A stretch of 64,000 bases of DNA, from NCBI GenBank assembly GCA_963693085.1, contig OY856410.1, positions 889,589,835 to 889,653,834 on the forward strand, in the 5' to 3' direction. A program made the translations under genes and the position numbers. The first letter of the stretch is position 1; every line of letters starts with the position of its first letter. This document shows positions 10,368 through 21,440 of this stretch, one piece after another. The stretch comes from Alisma plantago-aquatica. Lineage: Eukaryota > Streptophyta > Magnoliopsida > Alismatales > Alismataceae. The notes below the pieces were generated by a model. It saw only the letters and a program-made list of their open reading frames with translations. It made no database searches and was not told the origin of the DNA.

Positions 10368-11059
10368 TTGTAACATCCCTGACCTGGGTTATGAGTTAAC
10401 CCTAGGTGTTTTGCCTAAATATGTAATTAAATCCTTGTGATTAACTTTGGGCATGTAATTAAGCTTCTCAGAAACATATATTTCAGTTTTTGCTCCTTTT
10501 TATATAAAGTTGTAGCATTGTTTTGTAATACAGGGACCTATGTGCAAATTACCAAGTTAGAAGGGTTAACTTGCAATTTGCACATGTTGAGATGTTCCTC
10601 TGATGTTGAGACATCATGAGAATGATGATGGTAAGGTTTGAGGGATTTCCCAAGCTTGGGCACCAAGGTGCAGCTGTGAAGGCAATCCCTGTGCTTGAAA
10701 ACCCTAAATTGGAGTAAAGTGCAATTTACCCAATTTGAGGGGTGCAACTTGTAAAATACATCATCTAAAATATCTTTTAAGACTCTTGTCATCATTTAGA
10801 GAAGAAATGATGAAGAGGTCACTTTAATTGAATAATCATATAATGAAAAACACCTTTGTGATTGAATAATCAAGGTGTATGTATAATAGCCTTTTATGTG
10901 TATGCTTAACTAATAGGTTGATCTTCTTTGCTCTCATTTCTTGACCTTAGAAGAAGGTTTGTCCTTAGAATTAATATGAAGGGACGAGCATAGAAGGATG
11001 GAGGGACTTAGTTGAAAATATGGAGAACTTATGAGCTTATGTTGAAACCTCATCCCAAG

Positions 11060-11067
11060 TATATAAG
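11060..11067 (+). promoter_or_regulatory. Predicted TATA box of the 3' LTR
   Basis: TATATAAG at the same LTR offset as the one at 1149. If active it would read out through the LTR into the right flank. Confidence 0.6.
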
Positions 11068-11571
11068 CTCTCTACTTCACTTAGCAAGGAAACTCTTCCT
11101 TTGTTTCTTTCATTGTTCCTTTTACCCAAACCGACTAAAGAAGAGCTTTGGAGCTCAAGAGGACGACCAAGGATTGCAAGGTAGGTTTGAATCCTCCCTT
11201 TTGCTTAAGTTCATGGTTAGAATTCGAATTCAAGGTCAAATTGATGGCTAGCTCACATAGCTCTATCTTTCTAGCCATCTCTTCTCAACTTTCCTTGGAA
11301 GGATCACCTTGGCCGACCTGTGGAAGCTCAAGGACGCCATTAAAAGCTTGGAGCTCGAAAGCTTGGAGCTCAAGGAGCAAGCTTTAGGCGGGTTTTATAA
11401 CTCTAAACCTATGCTTTGTTATATACATCTCGTTTATGCTTTTAGATGATAGTTCTTCTTCTTCTCTACCTTCCTTGCTACTTTGCAAGCAAATCCGTGA
11501 GAAATCCTTGCTTCTCTTGAGCTAGGAGACGAAGACGTTATTTCCAAAGTTAATCCACTACTTTTCACTTT

Positions 11572-13195
11572 ACCAAACGGTCTCCACAAATTGCTCTCTC
11601 GGTTTGCAAAACCGTGTGGTGAGCAAACGGTCTCAGGACCGTGTAAGGGAAAACGGTCTTCAAGACCCTTTATCCGCATTGACCGAGCGTGGAACGTATA
11701 AGATTTCTGTTCATAATTATGTAGGCTAATCACCCACAAAATTTGAGATGATAACTCCAAAGGAATCGTGATATATGGCCATTTTAATCAACAACTTTAA
11801 TTGAATTTACTCCTGATTTCCAATCTGTTGAAATCGCCCTTTTTGGGAAAACGGTCTCAAGACCGTGTAAGAACGTTGACCAAGCGTTGACCTTATGAGA
11901 TTACTGTTAAAAATAATGTTAGTTAATAACTCACCAAATTTGATGGACTAATTCCAAACGAGCTAAGAGTTGAAGGATGATTACTAGGGTAAACCTTAAT
12001 TGAAATCAGTACTGAAATCTCAATGAATTGATTAAGTGTTTTTGGGTTGATTAACCCAAACGGTCTCAAGACCGTTTGGGGATCAACCAAACGATCTCAA
12101 GACTGTGTGGGGAATAACCGAAGACTGTGTGGAGGTCTGGGGTCAAGTATAGTTGACCAATTGAAGGTATAAAGATACCAAATTACATTGCAATTAAGTA
12201 TTGATATGATAATCAACTCAATAGATCCAACCTTGAAGAATTTTCACTAGAATACAAAAGTTGGATGGGCAAACGGTCTCAAGACCGTTTGGAACCCATC
12301 CAAACGGTCTCAAGACCGTGTGGGGACAACCCAAGACCGTTTGGAGGTCTAGGGTTAAGGTAATTTGATCAATTGAGGGCCCAAATTCAATAGGTTATTG
12401 AATTAATCAAAATACTGATTTGAGACTCAATCAAGGTTCAACTCCTATCAAATCACATTAGATTTTGATGAAATCTTGGGCAAACGGTCTCAAGACCGTG
12501 TGGAGTTCATCCACACGATCTCAATACCGTTTGAGCCAAGTTTGGGCCCAATTGGAGCTCAATTGAAGGGTTCAACCTTGTGTTGATTTCACATTGTTGA
12601 GTGTTGATGGTTGAACGTTGATGGACCTTAATTGAACCAACTTCAACCCTAATTGGATAACAATTAAGGGTCAATTTAGTGACCAATTGGTTAAGAATAA
12701 ACCTAATTAACTCAATCTATAAGTGGTTACCATGGCTTTGACCATTTGGAGGCTTCAACATTGATAATCATAAACGATTGAAATCATTGAACCATGTTGG
12801 AGGTCCAAACGGTTTGAGACCAAGTGGACCAAACGGTCTCAAGACCATTTGAGCTCACACGGTCTCAAGACCGTTTGAGACCTCACGGTCTCAAGACCGT
12901 TTGAGGTCACACGGTCTCAAGACCGTGTGAGGCCTCACGGTCTCAAGACCGTTTGGGGCCAAACGGTCTCAAGACCGTTTGGACTCAAACGATCTCAAGA
13001 TCGAGAGACATCAAACGGTCTCAAACCGTGTAAGCCCTCTCGGTCTTGAAGTCAAACTTTCTAAACGGTCTACACTCTCACACGGTTTGGGAACACGACC
13101 TTGAAGGTCACACGGTCTTGGAGTCAACCCTAGCAAACGGTCAACTCATCCAAACGGTCTCAAACCGTTTGGAGGTTGAAGGTTGAAATCGTTTG
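11572..13195 (+). repeat. Palindrome array in the 3' LTR
   Basis: Same array as at 1645-3270. The quasi-tandem core (12806-13045) holds about six close palindromes at roughly 25-bp spacing, including perfect CACACGGTCT-CA-AGACCGTGTG arms near 12908. This copy keeps more intact motifs than the 5' copy. Confidence 0.9.
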
Positions 13196-13725
13196 AGGTT
13201 TTCAAAGGTTGATTTCACTTAATCACTTGAAGATGTAAATGGTTCAATGATGCTCAAATCTAAACCATAATGGTAACTAAGGACATTAGGGGATTAAGTG
13301 ACTAATGAATTAACCCATGATGGTGATCAATGGGGTGAATTACCAAAATACCCTTGAGGGGTTTAATTGAGTAAAACCTTGTTCAAATCAAACCCTAATC
13401 ACATGATAGTAATGTTTTGGCTTATGTTAGCCCATGAGGACTTAACCCAACCTGATCTAGAGTGGTGTTATCATCATCTACTAGTATGAGGAGAAAGAAA
13501 GTATCTTAAGAGAGAGAAAGTACCTTAAGAGAGAGAAAGTACCCTTTTTGGGTGGACACTCAAGTAAAGAACCTTCAATACACATGAATGTGCATGATTA
13601 GGGTATGATCCACCTATGTGAGATCATGGAAACCCTAATTATGATATATGATGAATCTTAAGCTAATCTGAGAGCATCAATGATGATGTTCCTCATACAT
13701 GATGATGTTATGAGTTCAATTCACC

Positions 13726-13877
13726 ATGTGATGTGAATAGTAAACTCTAATTCAAGGGTAATGACATGTGATGTGAATAGTAAACCCTAATTCAAGGGTA
13801 ATGACATGTGATGTGAATAGTAAACCCTAATTCAAAGGTGATGACATGTTATATGAGTATTAAACTCTATTTGATAA
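13726..13877 (+). repeat. 40-bp tandem repeat in the 3' LTR
   Basis: About three and a half copies of the unit seen at 3800-3951, in the same phase. Confidence 0.85.
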
Positions 13878-14997
13878 GAATCAAAGAACTTAGCTCTTAT
13901 GACAAGAGTGGAAAGTATATTCATTGTTTTGAATTACCTTTATTAGTTGAATTAACCATGCAGGTTCTGATATGGAGGTGATCATATCCAGGTATGGATG
14001 ATGATACTATATTCATTAAAGGCATATTGATAGCTTTCTGAATAAGTAAAGTATCTTGATGCCTTGTCAGTGGCATTCTATGATAATAATGGGCTGTGAG
14101 AGCCATGAATACCATCAAAGTCATGCTTTAGAGATGACTTGTGATGAGTATAATGAGAAATGATGATTGATGTGAGTTAGGCTTGTTACATTTAGTATTC
14201 TCCTTTTATAGCTGTTATGCTACTGTTATTGTTTGAAGAACAATGTGTGATGTTAAATGAATACTGAATGTACCTAGCTAATCAAGTATAATGTAGAGCC
14301 CTGATCATAGACCCATCATTGTCAGAGATCAAATGATGGTGAAACAGGTTTTCCTAAGGGAACTCCTGGATCACATACTATTGAGTATGTGGGGTATATG
14401 GATGTGTAGAACCTTACATCCTAGTGTAGGAAATTGATGTAGATATGTAATCCGTTAATCCTTCACTACAATTCCATACCGTATCAGTAGTAGGTAAACA
14501 TGAAACCTCCTGATGAAGTAGAAAACATAGATATCCGTATCAGTGGAGATAAACATGAAATCTCCTGATGACGAAGAGAGTACAGAACGCCGCTGTAACT
14601 CTAAAATAGCGAAGGACCAGTTTACCCTGGTGAGCTATGATAGTAGAGACACAAGATGTCCTACAAGTGATCCTCTTACTGACTGAGGAAGGTGAAGGTC
14701 ATGAGAATCCGGCTCTCTTAATGACCTATGTATGATACTGATGTGACTTCTTAGCGATCAGTTGGAGTATGAGTGGTATGCCTCATCTCCACAGGGCATA
14801 ATATTGTTTGTAAAACATAATCAACCGCATAGTATACCTGTTAGAGATAACTACGAGTTAGTTGATTGATGATACACTGTAATAGTGCTTATATTCTTCA
14901 TGTCTCATAAATGTTGAGCGCTTGTTTATAGCTACAACTGCTATTGAATACTTTCAAAGCTTTACTGGTTAAGATATTCTTTGATGTTATAATAAAG

Positions 14998-15222
14998 CTT
15001 CTGGAGGAGAGTTATAACTCTCGCTGGGACAATTATGTAAAATTGTCTCACCCCGTAGACTTCAACTTTTTAGGTGGACGTCGGAGACAGAAGAACCGGT
15101 CTACAGGTGACCAGTCCCAGCAGTAGCAACACCACGATCAGTAGTAAATCTCAGGTGGAGATTTAGCCTGCCATGTGGTGTGGTTAGAGTCAGTCCTATG
15201 TGTCCTCTATACTCTCAGGTCT
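14998..15222 (+). promoter_or_regulatory. Conserved 3'-LTR blocks (3' LTR)
   Basis: Second copy of the blocks described at 5085-5300: GAGTTATAAC, TCTCGCTGGGACA, TTTTTAGGTGGACG, GTCCTATGTGTC and ACTCTCAGGTC. Confidence 0.6.
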
Positions 15223-15461
15223 TGGAAGTCTTTTGGTGATGAGTTCTTGAGATTTTGTATCTTGTTGTATATAATTACTCAAGAAGTAATTATCATGAGA
15301 TGTAAACAGTTTATCTCCTTTTATGAATGAAGCTTTATGGATTCAAGCTCTTGTCTCGAAAAGTTTTAATTTCCCGTGATTTTTGTTTTCCGCTATTAAT
15401 CGAATCGCTTCCGCTAAGTTCGAATCTTGTTTATATCGTGGTTTGGAGATCAGAGCCCACA

Positions 15462-15466
15462 TATAG
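15462..15466 (+). repeat. Target-site duplication TATAG (right copy)
   Basis: Identical to 453-457 and directly after the 3' LTR. Confidence 0.95.
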
Positions 15467-16679
15467 GACCTAAAGTCATTACAATCATCACATTTTGTTC
15501 ATTATAATTTAACACTACTTCACATGACATTAAATATAAGAAGGCACTCATATAATCGTTCTCTTCCTCTCGGTCTTGATTATTCTCATTTCTTAGCATG
15601 AATTCAACAATTGCATCCCAACTTCCTATCACGTATGATCTACACTCCTTGTATAAATAGGTCTAGGTCATGACACTACCATCCTTGATGTCACCTACAT
15701 TAGTGGTAACGATTATTAGAAGACTCTCACATGGGATATATGGTTTAGGATTCCTACCATAACGAAAACCATCAACAACAATTCTGGTATATTCCTAGGT
15801 AGAACAAGCGGTGCACGGCTAATCAAGTGGCATATGCGACCATCTTTCCTATTACACCCTACTGTATTTTATCTTTTTACTCTCAAATTTCATTTTTTTG
15901 CCACTATTCCTATATTGTGAAGGACTTCAAGACACCTGAGCTATATCTCAACTATGGTGGGAAGAGGACCTTTATAATGGAATGTTCAATTATGCATTCC
16001 ATCACCCTTCAACTATAATTCATGATACACTTGCTAGTAGAATCAGAATCTATTGATTCCTTAAATGTTGACCTCTAGAATACCCTAAGGTAGGTTTTAC
16101 CAATTTACTTGCATCTACCTTAGTTTATTTTATCTTCTCAAATTGAATCCTACAATTTATATTCATATGCAACCTTTCTTTATAATATGTGGATTGGTGT
16201 TGCAAAATCTTGGGGATACAACCCTTATGAACCTAAAAAACTCCTTTGAAAAGATGGGAGTTTCATTTACTGTGATTGAATTGTTAATGACCATGTATAG
16301 TGTCTCATTAATTTTGTTTATTCTTGTTGTTATTTTCAATATTTATTTGTGATGCATCATGAATGCAAGTTGCTTACAATTTTGAGAATCAGACCGAGTT
16401 GTAGTAGGTTTCACTAAACAACATGGTTGGTGTGATGCAGTTAGTGAACAATATAATGTATTTTCATATATTTTTCCTTGAATTTTAGAAAAAAAATTGT
16501 GATTGTTTTTATTGTACTTAGTGTTACATGAAAAAGATATACTTGAGGGTTATTTGCAAAAATTAGGTTAAGTTTATTTTTACTCAATGTTGTTCCAACT
16601 ATGTTCTAGTTGATGCCACATTGGTGTATACACAAAAGGAGTTATTTAATCATGGTAACATTGGTGATACAATGTTTGA
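15467..16679. other. Unassigned AT-rich flank
   Basis: Continuation of the pre-insertion DNA. On the minus strand 15632-15467 is open and reads MIGSWDAIVEF followed by an acidic stretch, but the open frame runs into the LTR and I recognise no family. The remaining short ORFs (15827-16018 plus, 16143-16352 plus) look random. I see no repeat boundary. Confidence 0.4.
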
Positions 16680-17028
16680 AGTTACTATCCAACTCAGTAA
16701 AATTACTTGGGTGGAAATTATGTATAGCCAAATATTTCTCATTGGTTTTGAAGTCATGCAAAATCACTATAATGTAACCTGGTACCTATAGGGTAACATG
16801 CATAGGATTATCGAGGGAAAAGGACATTAACATCATAATCATGATTGAAATGGTATTTTATGATAAGTTTAGGTATGTGATAAGGTACTATTTGAGAACT
16901 TATATTTAAGATGAACATCATTTGGTCAACTAAAAAGTCCATCAATAAACTAATATCAAGGAAATCGATCAATAGATTGACAATCAAGTAGTTGATAGAT
17001 TGCCAGTCGATTGAATGAAAGCCAGACG
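16680..17028 (+). repeat. Fragment of a copia LTR
   Basis: This matches, with much decay, the middle of the copia LTRs at 34090 and 41411. Shared landmarks are ACTTGGGTGG and ACCTATAGGGTAACA, compared with ACTTGGGTATCA and ACCTATAGGGTCACA near 34980-35080. Repeated CGATTGA-type motifs like those of the copia U3 follow up to the solo LTR insertion point. The start of this fragment is not clear. Confidence 0.5.
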
Positions 17029-17033
17029 ACTGA
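17029..17033 (+). repeat. Target-site duplication ACTGA (left copy)
   Basis: ACTGA directly precedes TGTAACACCC. The same five bases are at 21236-21240 directly after the LTR end. Confidence 0.9.
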
Positions 17034-17739
17034 TGTAACACCCATGACCTAGGTTATGAGGTTACCCTAGATGTTTTTCCCACATAATATATATTGAACC
17101 TTGTCATTATATTTTGAAAAGTAATTAAGACTTAAGGAGGGCTCAAATTTCAAGTTTGAGCTTGTTTGAAGGTTATTTGTGTTATATAAGATAGTTTTGG
17201 TGTGAATTGCAATTTACCAAAAATATGGGGTTGATGTGAAATTTACCACCTCTTTTAGCATCATTTAGAGTAAAGAGAAAGGAGGGGGTGCCTTTTTTGA
17301 GTCTTGGTTGAGTGATAGCACTCTTGGTGGTGAAACAAACTAAAGAATGTTGAGTATCTTGAACCCTGGATAAGGTTGTGTCGAGTTATGAAAAGTATAT
17401 GGGAGTGCCTACTGATTTAGAAACCTTAGAGGAGGTCCCATATCGGTTTAGAAACTTTTTGGAAGAATTAATATCGGGATAAGCACCTCAATTAGGTGAA
17501 GCATATCTGTTTCGGACTTCCTTGGAAAAGTTGTATCGATTTACATGAAATGCGATATTGAGTTGTGATATCTTGTCAAGCAAGATACCCAATGGCCGAT
17601 ATCTCATCCTTGAATTATCCACAAGAGTTTTTGATGTTGAGATAATTATGGTTTCATGGTGCCACCATGAATGGACACATGTGACCTAGTTACATATGGT
17701 GATGACACCTCTCATGTAGCCTCTCTCATGAGCCTCAAC

Positions 17740-17747
17740 TATATAAG
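17740..17747 (+). promoter_or_regulatory. Predicted TATA box of the solo LTR
   Basis: TATATAAG followed by CTTCTCTTTTCACCTA, 706 bp from the LTR start. Sequence context and offset match the giant LTR (691 bp). Confidence 0.65.
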
Positions 17748-18544
17748 CTTCTCTTTTCACCTACTAGTGAAACCTTTCAACTCTCATATCATCCCTCTCT
17801 TGGTGGATGACCATAGAAGCTTAATGAACATGAAGGAGTTTGAATCAAGCCTGAGGTGAATCCATGGTCATCTTCAACCTTAAGTGGACTATGCTTCTCA
17901 GGTCATGGTTCCTTTCTTTCCTTTCTCCTTCATAAAGTTCCTAACTATGGTATCTTCTTTCATATAGAAGTGTTGTGATAAAGTCTTGGACTTTTGATAA
18001 GTCATCTTCAACCTTGGGAACGTGAAGCTTTGGAGCTTGAAGCTCTTGTGGTGATCTTGAGGTGGGTTATATAACTTGAAATCAACTCTATTATTATTCA
18101 CCTTCAATCATGCATTACTTGATGATTCCTTTTCAATTTCGACTTTCCTTGGTTGAATAATGATTCTATGAGATCTAATGGATATATGGGGCTGTTGTAC
18201 ATGAACTAGAGTGTTAGTGGATGAAGGGTTGGAGCTTGAAGATGATGGAATATCCCATGCACAAACTGATATTGGTTTAAGAAACTCTAACCTAATACTC
18301 AATTGTGTGAGGGGAAATCGATACACATGAGGTCCTAACCAGTTACCAGTTTGCTACATGTGAAGGACTGTCATTCTTACAGTTGTATAGACTGTCATCT
18401 AAGGTTAAATATGGGGGTAGGGTGATATCTTGAAAGTTGAGTGAAGATATAAAGACAATATGGCTAACTCGATATTCCCTAATCCTAACAACCCAACACA
18501 CATAAAGTAATAGTGAGGCCGACTAGAGTATGCTATGGCCAAAA

Positions 18545-19165
18545 CACTAGATGATGGTATGGCCAGTACACCAAAGCATGGTGTAGCTGAAACACCAAAG
18601 TGAGGTGAAGGTGATACACCAAAATATGGTGAAGGCGATACACCATGTTATGCTTATGGCCGATATCACCTTAAGCACCTCAAAATCGATATCACCTTGA
18701 TGTGCCATGGGCGACACATGTGATAGTGTCATGGGCAACACAAAGTGATAATAGTGTCTAAGTGGATAGACCCCTAACCTGATATCAACTCGTGGTGTCT
18801 AGGGCAACATCCTTTGATGCCTTGATCAACACACAAGTTGAGATGCATAGGACGATATGCATAGGAAGACATATGATACATAAGGCTACACAAGTGTATA
18901 TACATATAATGATACAAATAAGATACCTTAGGGTGACACAAAGTAAGATGCTTAGGCCGACACAAGTTTAAGTGTCATGGACGATACATGTGTCTAACCC
19001 GACACAAGTGAATGTGTCTAGGCCGACACAAGGGTTAGTGTGTACGCCTATACACTTTAATGAGTGTAGGCCGACACATGAGGAGTATAGTCAAGTTGAT
19101 ACTTGATGATGAAACAATATGGATACACTTTGATAAGTGTAGGCCAATACACTCTAAAGAGGGCC
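18545..19165 (+). repeat. Dispersed short motif array in the solo LTR
   Basis: Short recurring units: first ATGGTG-GGC-ATACACCA types (18550-18650), then GGCCGACACA and GTGTCTAGGCCGACACAAG types (18955-19080), then TACACTTT-AAGTGTAGGCC. Several pair with a nearby inverted copy (for example TACACT with AGTGTA). The position after the TATA box is comparable to the palindrome array of the giant LTR, but the sequence is different. Confidence 0.6.
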
Positions 19166-19947
19166 AAGTCAATACAACAAGTGAAGTTGAAACAAATATT
19201 CTAGTAAGAATGAGAGAGGAATTTGTATCACTCATGTTGATTATCAATTAATGATAATTGATGAGAGTAATTAAGTATGTTTGAATAATTATGGCAAGGA
19301 AATAAGCTCCTAGATGAGAGGATTTACAAACTTGGGTTTGGTGGTTGAATATAACCCTAGAAACCCCAATTGGCTACAATAGAAATCCTAACCCTAATTA
19401 TGGGAGGGTTATAACTTGATTGAGTGATTATTTGTGATACTATTGAATGTAAAGATAATAATATAAGCTACTAGAGAGGAGGAGTTATGATTTAGGGTTG
19501 GTTATTGAATATAACCCTAGAAACCCTAATCATTTGAAAAGATAAACCCTAACCCTAATCACAAGAGGGAGTGTAACTTGAAATTTCATGATGATAATAA
19601 TCAATGGTCATAATAATGAAATATTAACCATGAAGGCATTATGGATATAGAAAAATGAGGGCTATAGTGGTTATCATCTAGTATAGCTTGATTATGCCTT
19701 ATGAGGCCTATGGAATAATTGTATCACAAGAAGGATGTGAATAGGTCTGATGACCTGGTAGAGGCATATTCCCTAGTAAGGTGATGTGGTACTCAATGAT
19801 GAATTTAAGGGATTGATATCCCACGATGAAAGTAATAGGGTAACAAAAAGGTGTCCCAACTGTTAAAGAATCCTTGGAAATATGATATACCTTTCATAAT
19901 TGTAACTTGATTGATGTTATAAGAAGTTGTAATGCATTTAACCCATC

Positions 19948-20455
19948 ACCTGGTAGTATAATCACACGATTGACAAAGGTCAATACTTGGCGATATAATC
20001 ACAGGATCAATAAAGTTCAATACGTGGCAGTATAATCATAGGATTGATAAAGGTCAATACCTCGTGATATAATCACAAGATTGATAAAGGTCAATACATG
20101 GCAGTATAATCACATGATTGATAAAGGTTAATGTCTATCAGTATAATCACAAGATTGATAAAGGTCAATTCCTGGCAGTATAATCATGGGATTGATAAAG
20201 GTCAATACCAGGCAGTATAATCACATGATTGATAAAGGTCAATACCTGGTAGTATAATTACAGGATTGATAAAGATCAATACCTGACAGTATAATCATAG
20301 GATTGATAAAGGTCAATACATGGTAGTATAATCACAAGATTGATAAAGGTCAATACTTGGCAGTATAATCATAGGATTAATAAAGGTCAATACTTGGCAG
20401 TGTAATCACATTATTGACAAAGGTCAATACCTGGCAGTATATTCACATGATTCAC
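19948..20455 (+). repeat. 37-bp tandem repeat, about 13-14 copies
   Basis: The unit is about CAGTATAATCACAAGATTGA followed by TAAAGGTCAATACCTGG. It runs head to tail with moderate divergence between copies. It is confined to the solo LTR. Confidence 0.93.
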
Positions 20456-20707
20456 TAATAAGATACCATGGCAATATGATCATAGAATAAGCTTGATGTG
20501 CAGGTATAGCATGATTGATAAATGATATACATGTTCTTCATATTCCTTCTAAAAAGATTGAATAACCTATTGGTCGGTCACATATATGATCTGCTCATTT
20601 ATGAGGATACCTTGCTAATGTTGATATTATAATTGGAATTTCTTAGCATAGTTTCTTCTACATGATTATCTTTGAATAAACAATTATATCTATGTAATAG
20701 TAGTGTT

Positions 20708-20925
20708 GTTGGGGAGTTATATTCCCGTTGAGACATGGATCTCACCCCTTCGGTTTCCATAACATTTTAGGTGGACGTGCACGAGGTAGCAGAGATCGTG
20801 TAGATGAGACAAGACAGTAGCAGGAAGAAGACCTGTAATTTTGAGGTGATGTGTTGTTAGCTATGTCTTATTGTAGATATAAGTCCTATGTGTCGTCCCT
20901 GTACTCCCAGGTCCTTGGGGGATAG
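20708..20925 (+). promoter_or_regulatory. Conserved 3'-LTR blocks (solo LTR)
   Basis: GGGGAGTTATATTCCCGTTG, TCTCACCCC, TTTTAGGTGGACGTG, then GTCCTATGTGTCGTCC and ACTCCCAGGTCC. These are the same blocks in the same order and spacing as at 5085-5300 of the giant LTR. Confidence 0.6.
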
Positions 20926-21235
20926 TTTCTTATCTTAGTTTACAATTGATCTGAGTTTTTGGCTAAAAGGTTGTCATTGTTAATAGTTTGCTCATGTACA
21001 TGTTTTTGGTAAAAGCAAACTAATATAAGATGAAATAGGGATGCTACTGAGATAGTACATGTGTGATTATCATGTTGTATATGACATGCTTTGGGCCTTT
21101 CTGTAATAAATTTCCTGGAAATGGATCTTTATGAAAATGGTTTTAATTTTTGGTGATTTTTGGTATTCCATTGTTAATGGTTGTTTCCACATGATTTTGT
21201 GTGATGTCGTTATCAGTTTGATAGCGGTCGTCACA

Positions 21236-21240
21236 ACTGA
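21236..21240 (+). repeat. Target-site duplication ACTGA (right copy)
   Basis: Identical to 17029-17033. Confidence 0.9.
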
Positions 21241-21440
21241 CTAGTCATAGATTAGGAAACTTCGGAGAGGTTTTAATAAGTTGATTGAAGTATCAACCAA
21301 TTAGTTGATATAACCAAAAAAATTGATTGAACTGTTAATAAGTCTCATGATGTGAATTTTTCATACATCAATAGAACCTAATTGACCGACTTACAGTCTA
21401 GTCGATTGAGTGGAACATTGTACAAATGGTCAAGTTTTGT
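21241..21440. other. Continuation of the copia-LTR-like flank
   Basis: Rich in TTGATTGAA and GTCGATTGAG motifs like the sequence left of the solo LTR. It is probably the rest of the copia LTR fragment that was split by that insertion. No gene. Confidence 0.35.

Larger units (their letters stand above)
458..15461 (+). mobile_element. Near-complete Ty3/gypsy chromovirus (Tekay/Del type) with giant LTRs
   Basis: This is a 15.0-kb LTR retrotransposon. In order it has a 5' LTR (458-5535), an initiator-tRNA-Met primer-binding site after a 5-base spacer, a single-frame gag-pol (5667-10319), a polypurine tract and a 3' LTR (10369-15461), flanked by TATAG duplications. The order PR-RT-RNaseH-IN is that of Ty3/gypsy. 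The C-terminal chromodomain and the TGTAACA LTR start point to the Tekay/Del clade of plant chromoviruses (family knowledge, not searched). The LTRs together are about 10.2 kb, against 4.8 kb of internal sequence. The frame has four in-frame stops and no frameshift, so this copy is recently inserted but probably not autonomous. Confidence 0.95.
10369..15461 (+). repeat. 3' LTR (5093 bp) of the giant-LTR gypsy element
   Basis: Matches the 5' LTR end to end (TGTAACATCC to GAGCCCACA). It is 15 bp longer, which is fully accounted for by a duplicated AAAGCTTGGAGCTCG-type unit at about 11343-11372. Sampled divergence is about 2%, which points to a recent insertion. Confidence 0.95.
17034..21235 (+). 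mobile_element. Solo LTR (4202 bp) of a second Tekay-type gypsy family
   Basis: It begins TGTAACACCC-ATGACCTAGG and ends GGTCGTCACA, flanked by ACTGA duplications, with no primer-binding site or coding region. The first 60 bases resemble the start of the giant LTR (TGACCT-GGTTATGAG-TTACCCTAG). The TATA box, the internal ATAACTTGAAATC block and the 3' conserved blocks are also shared, while the middle is unrelated. A lone LTR with a clean duplication is the product of recombination between the two LTRs of a former full element. Confidence 0.9.

Noticed and set aside
15450..15632. 60-codon minus-strand ORF as a gene fragment
   Set aside because: It crosses the LTR boundary and no family is recognisable in the flank part.
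19536..19560. Interstitial telomere repeat (AACCCTAACCCTAA)
   Set aside because: Only two units, within a local duplication of the solo LTR. Chance similarity to CCCTAAA.
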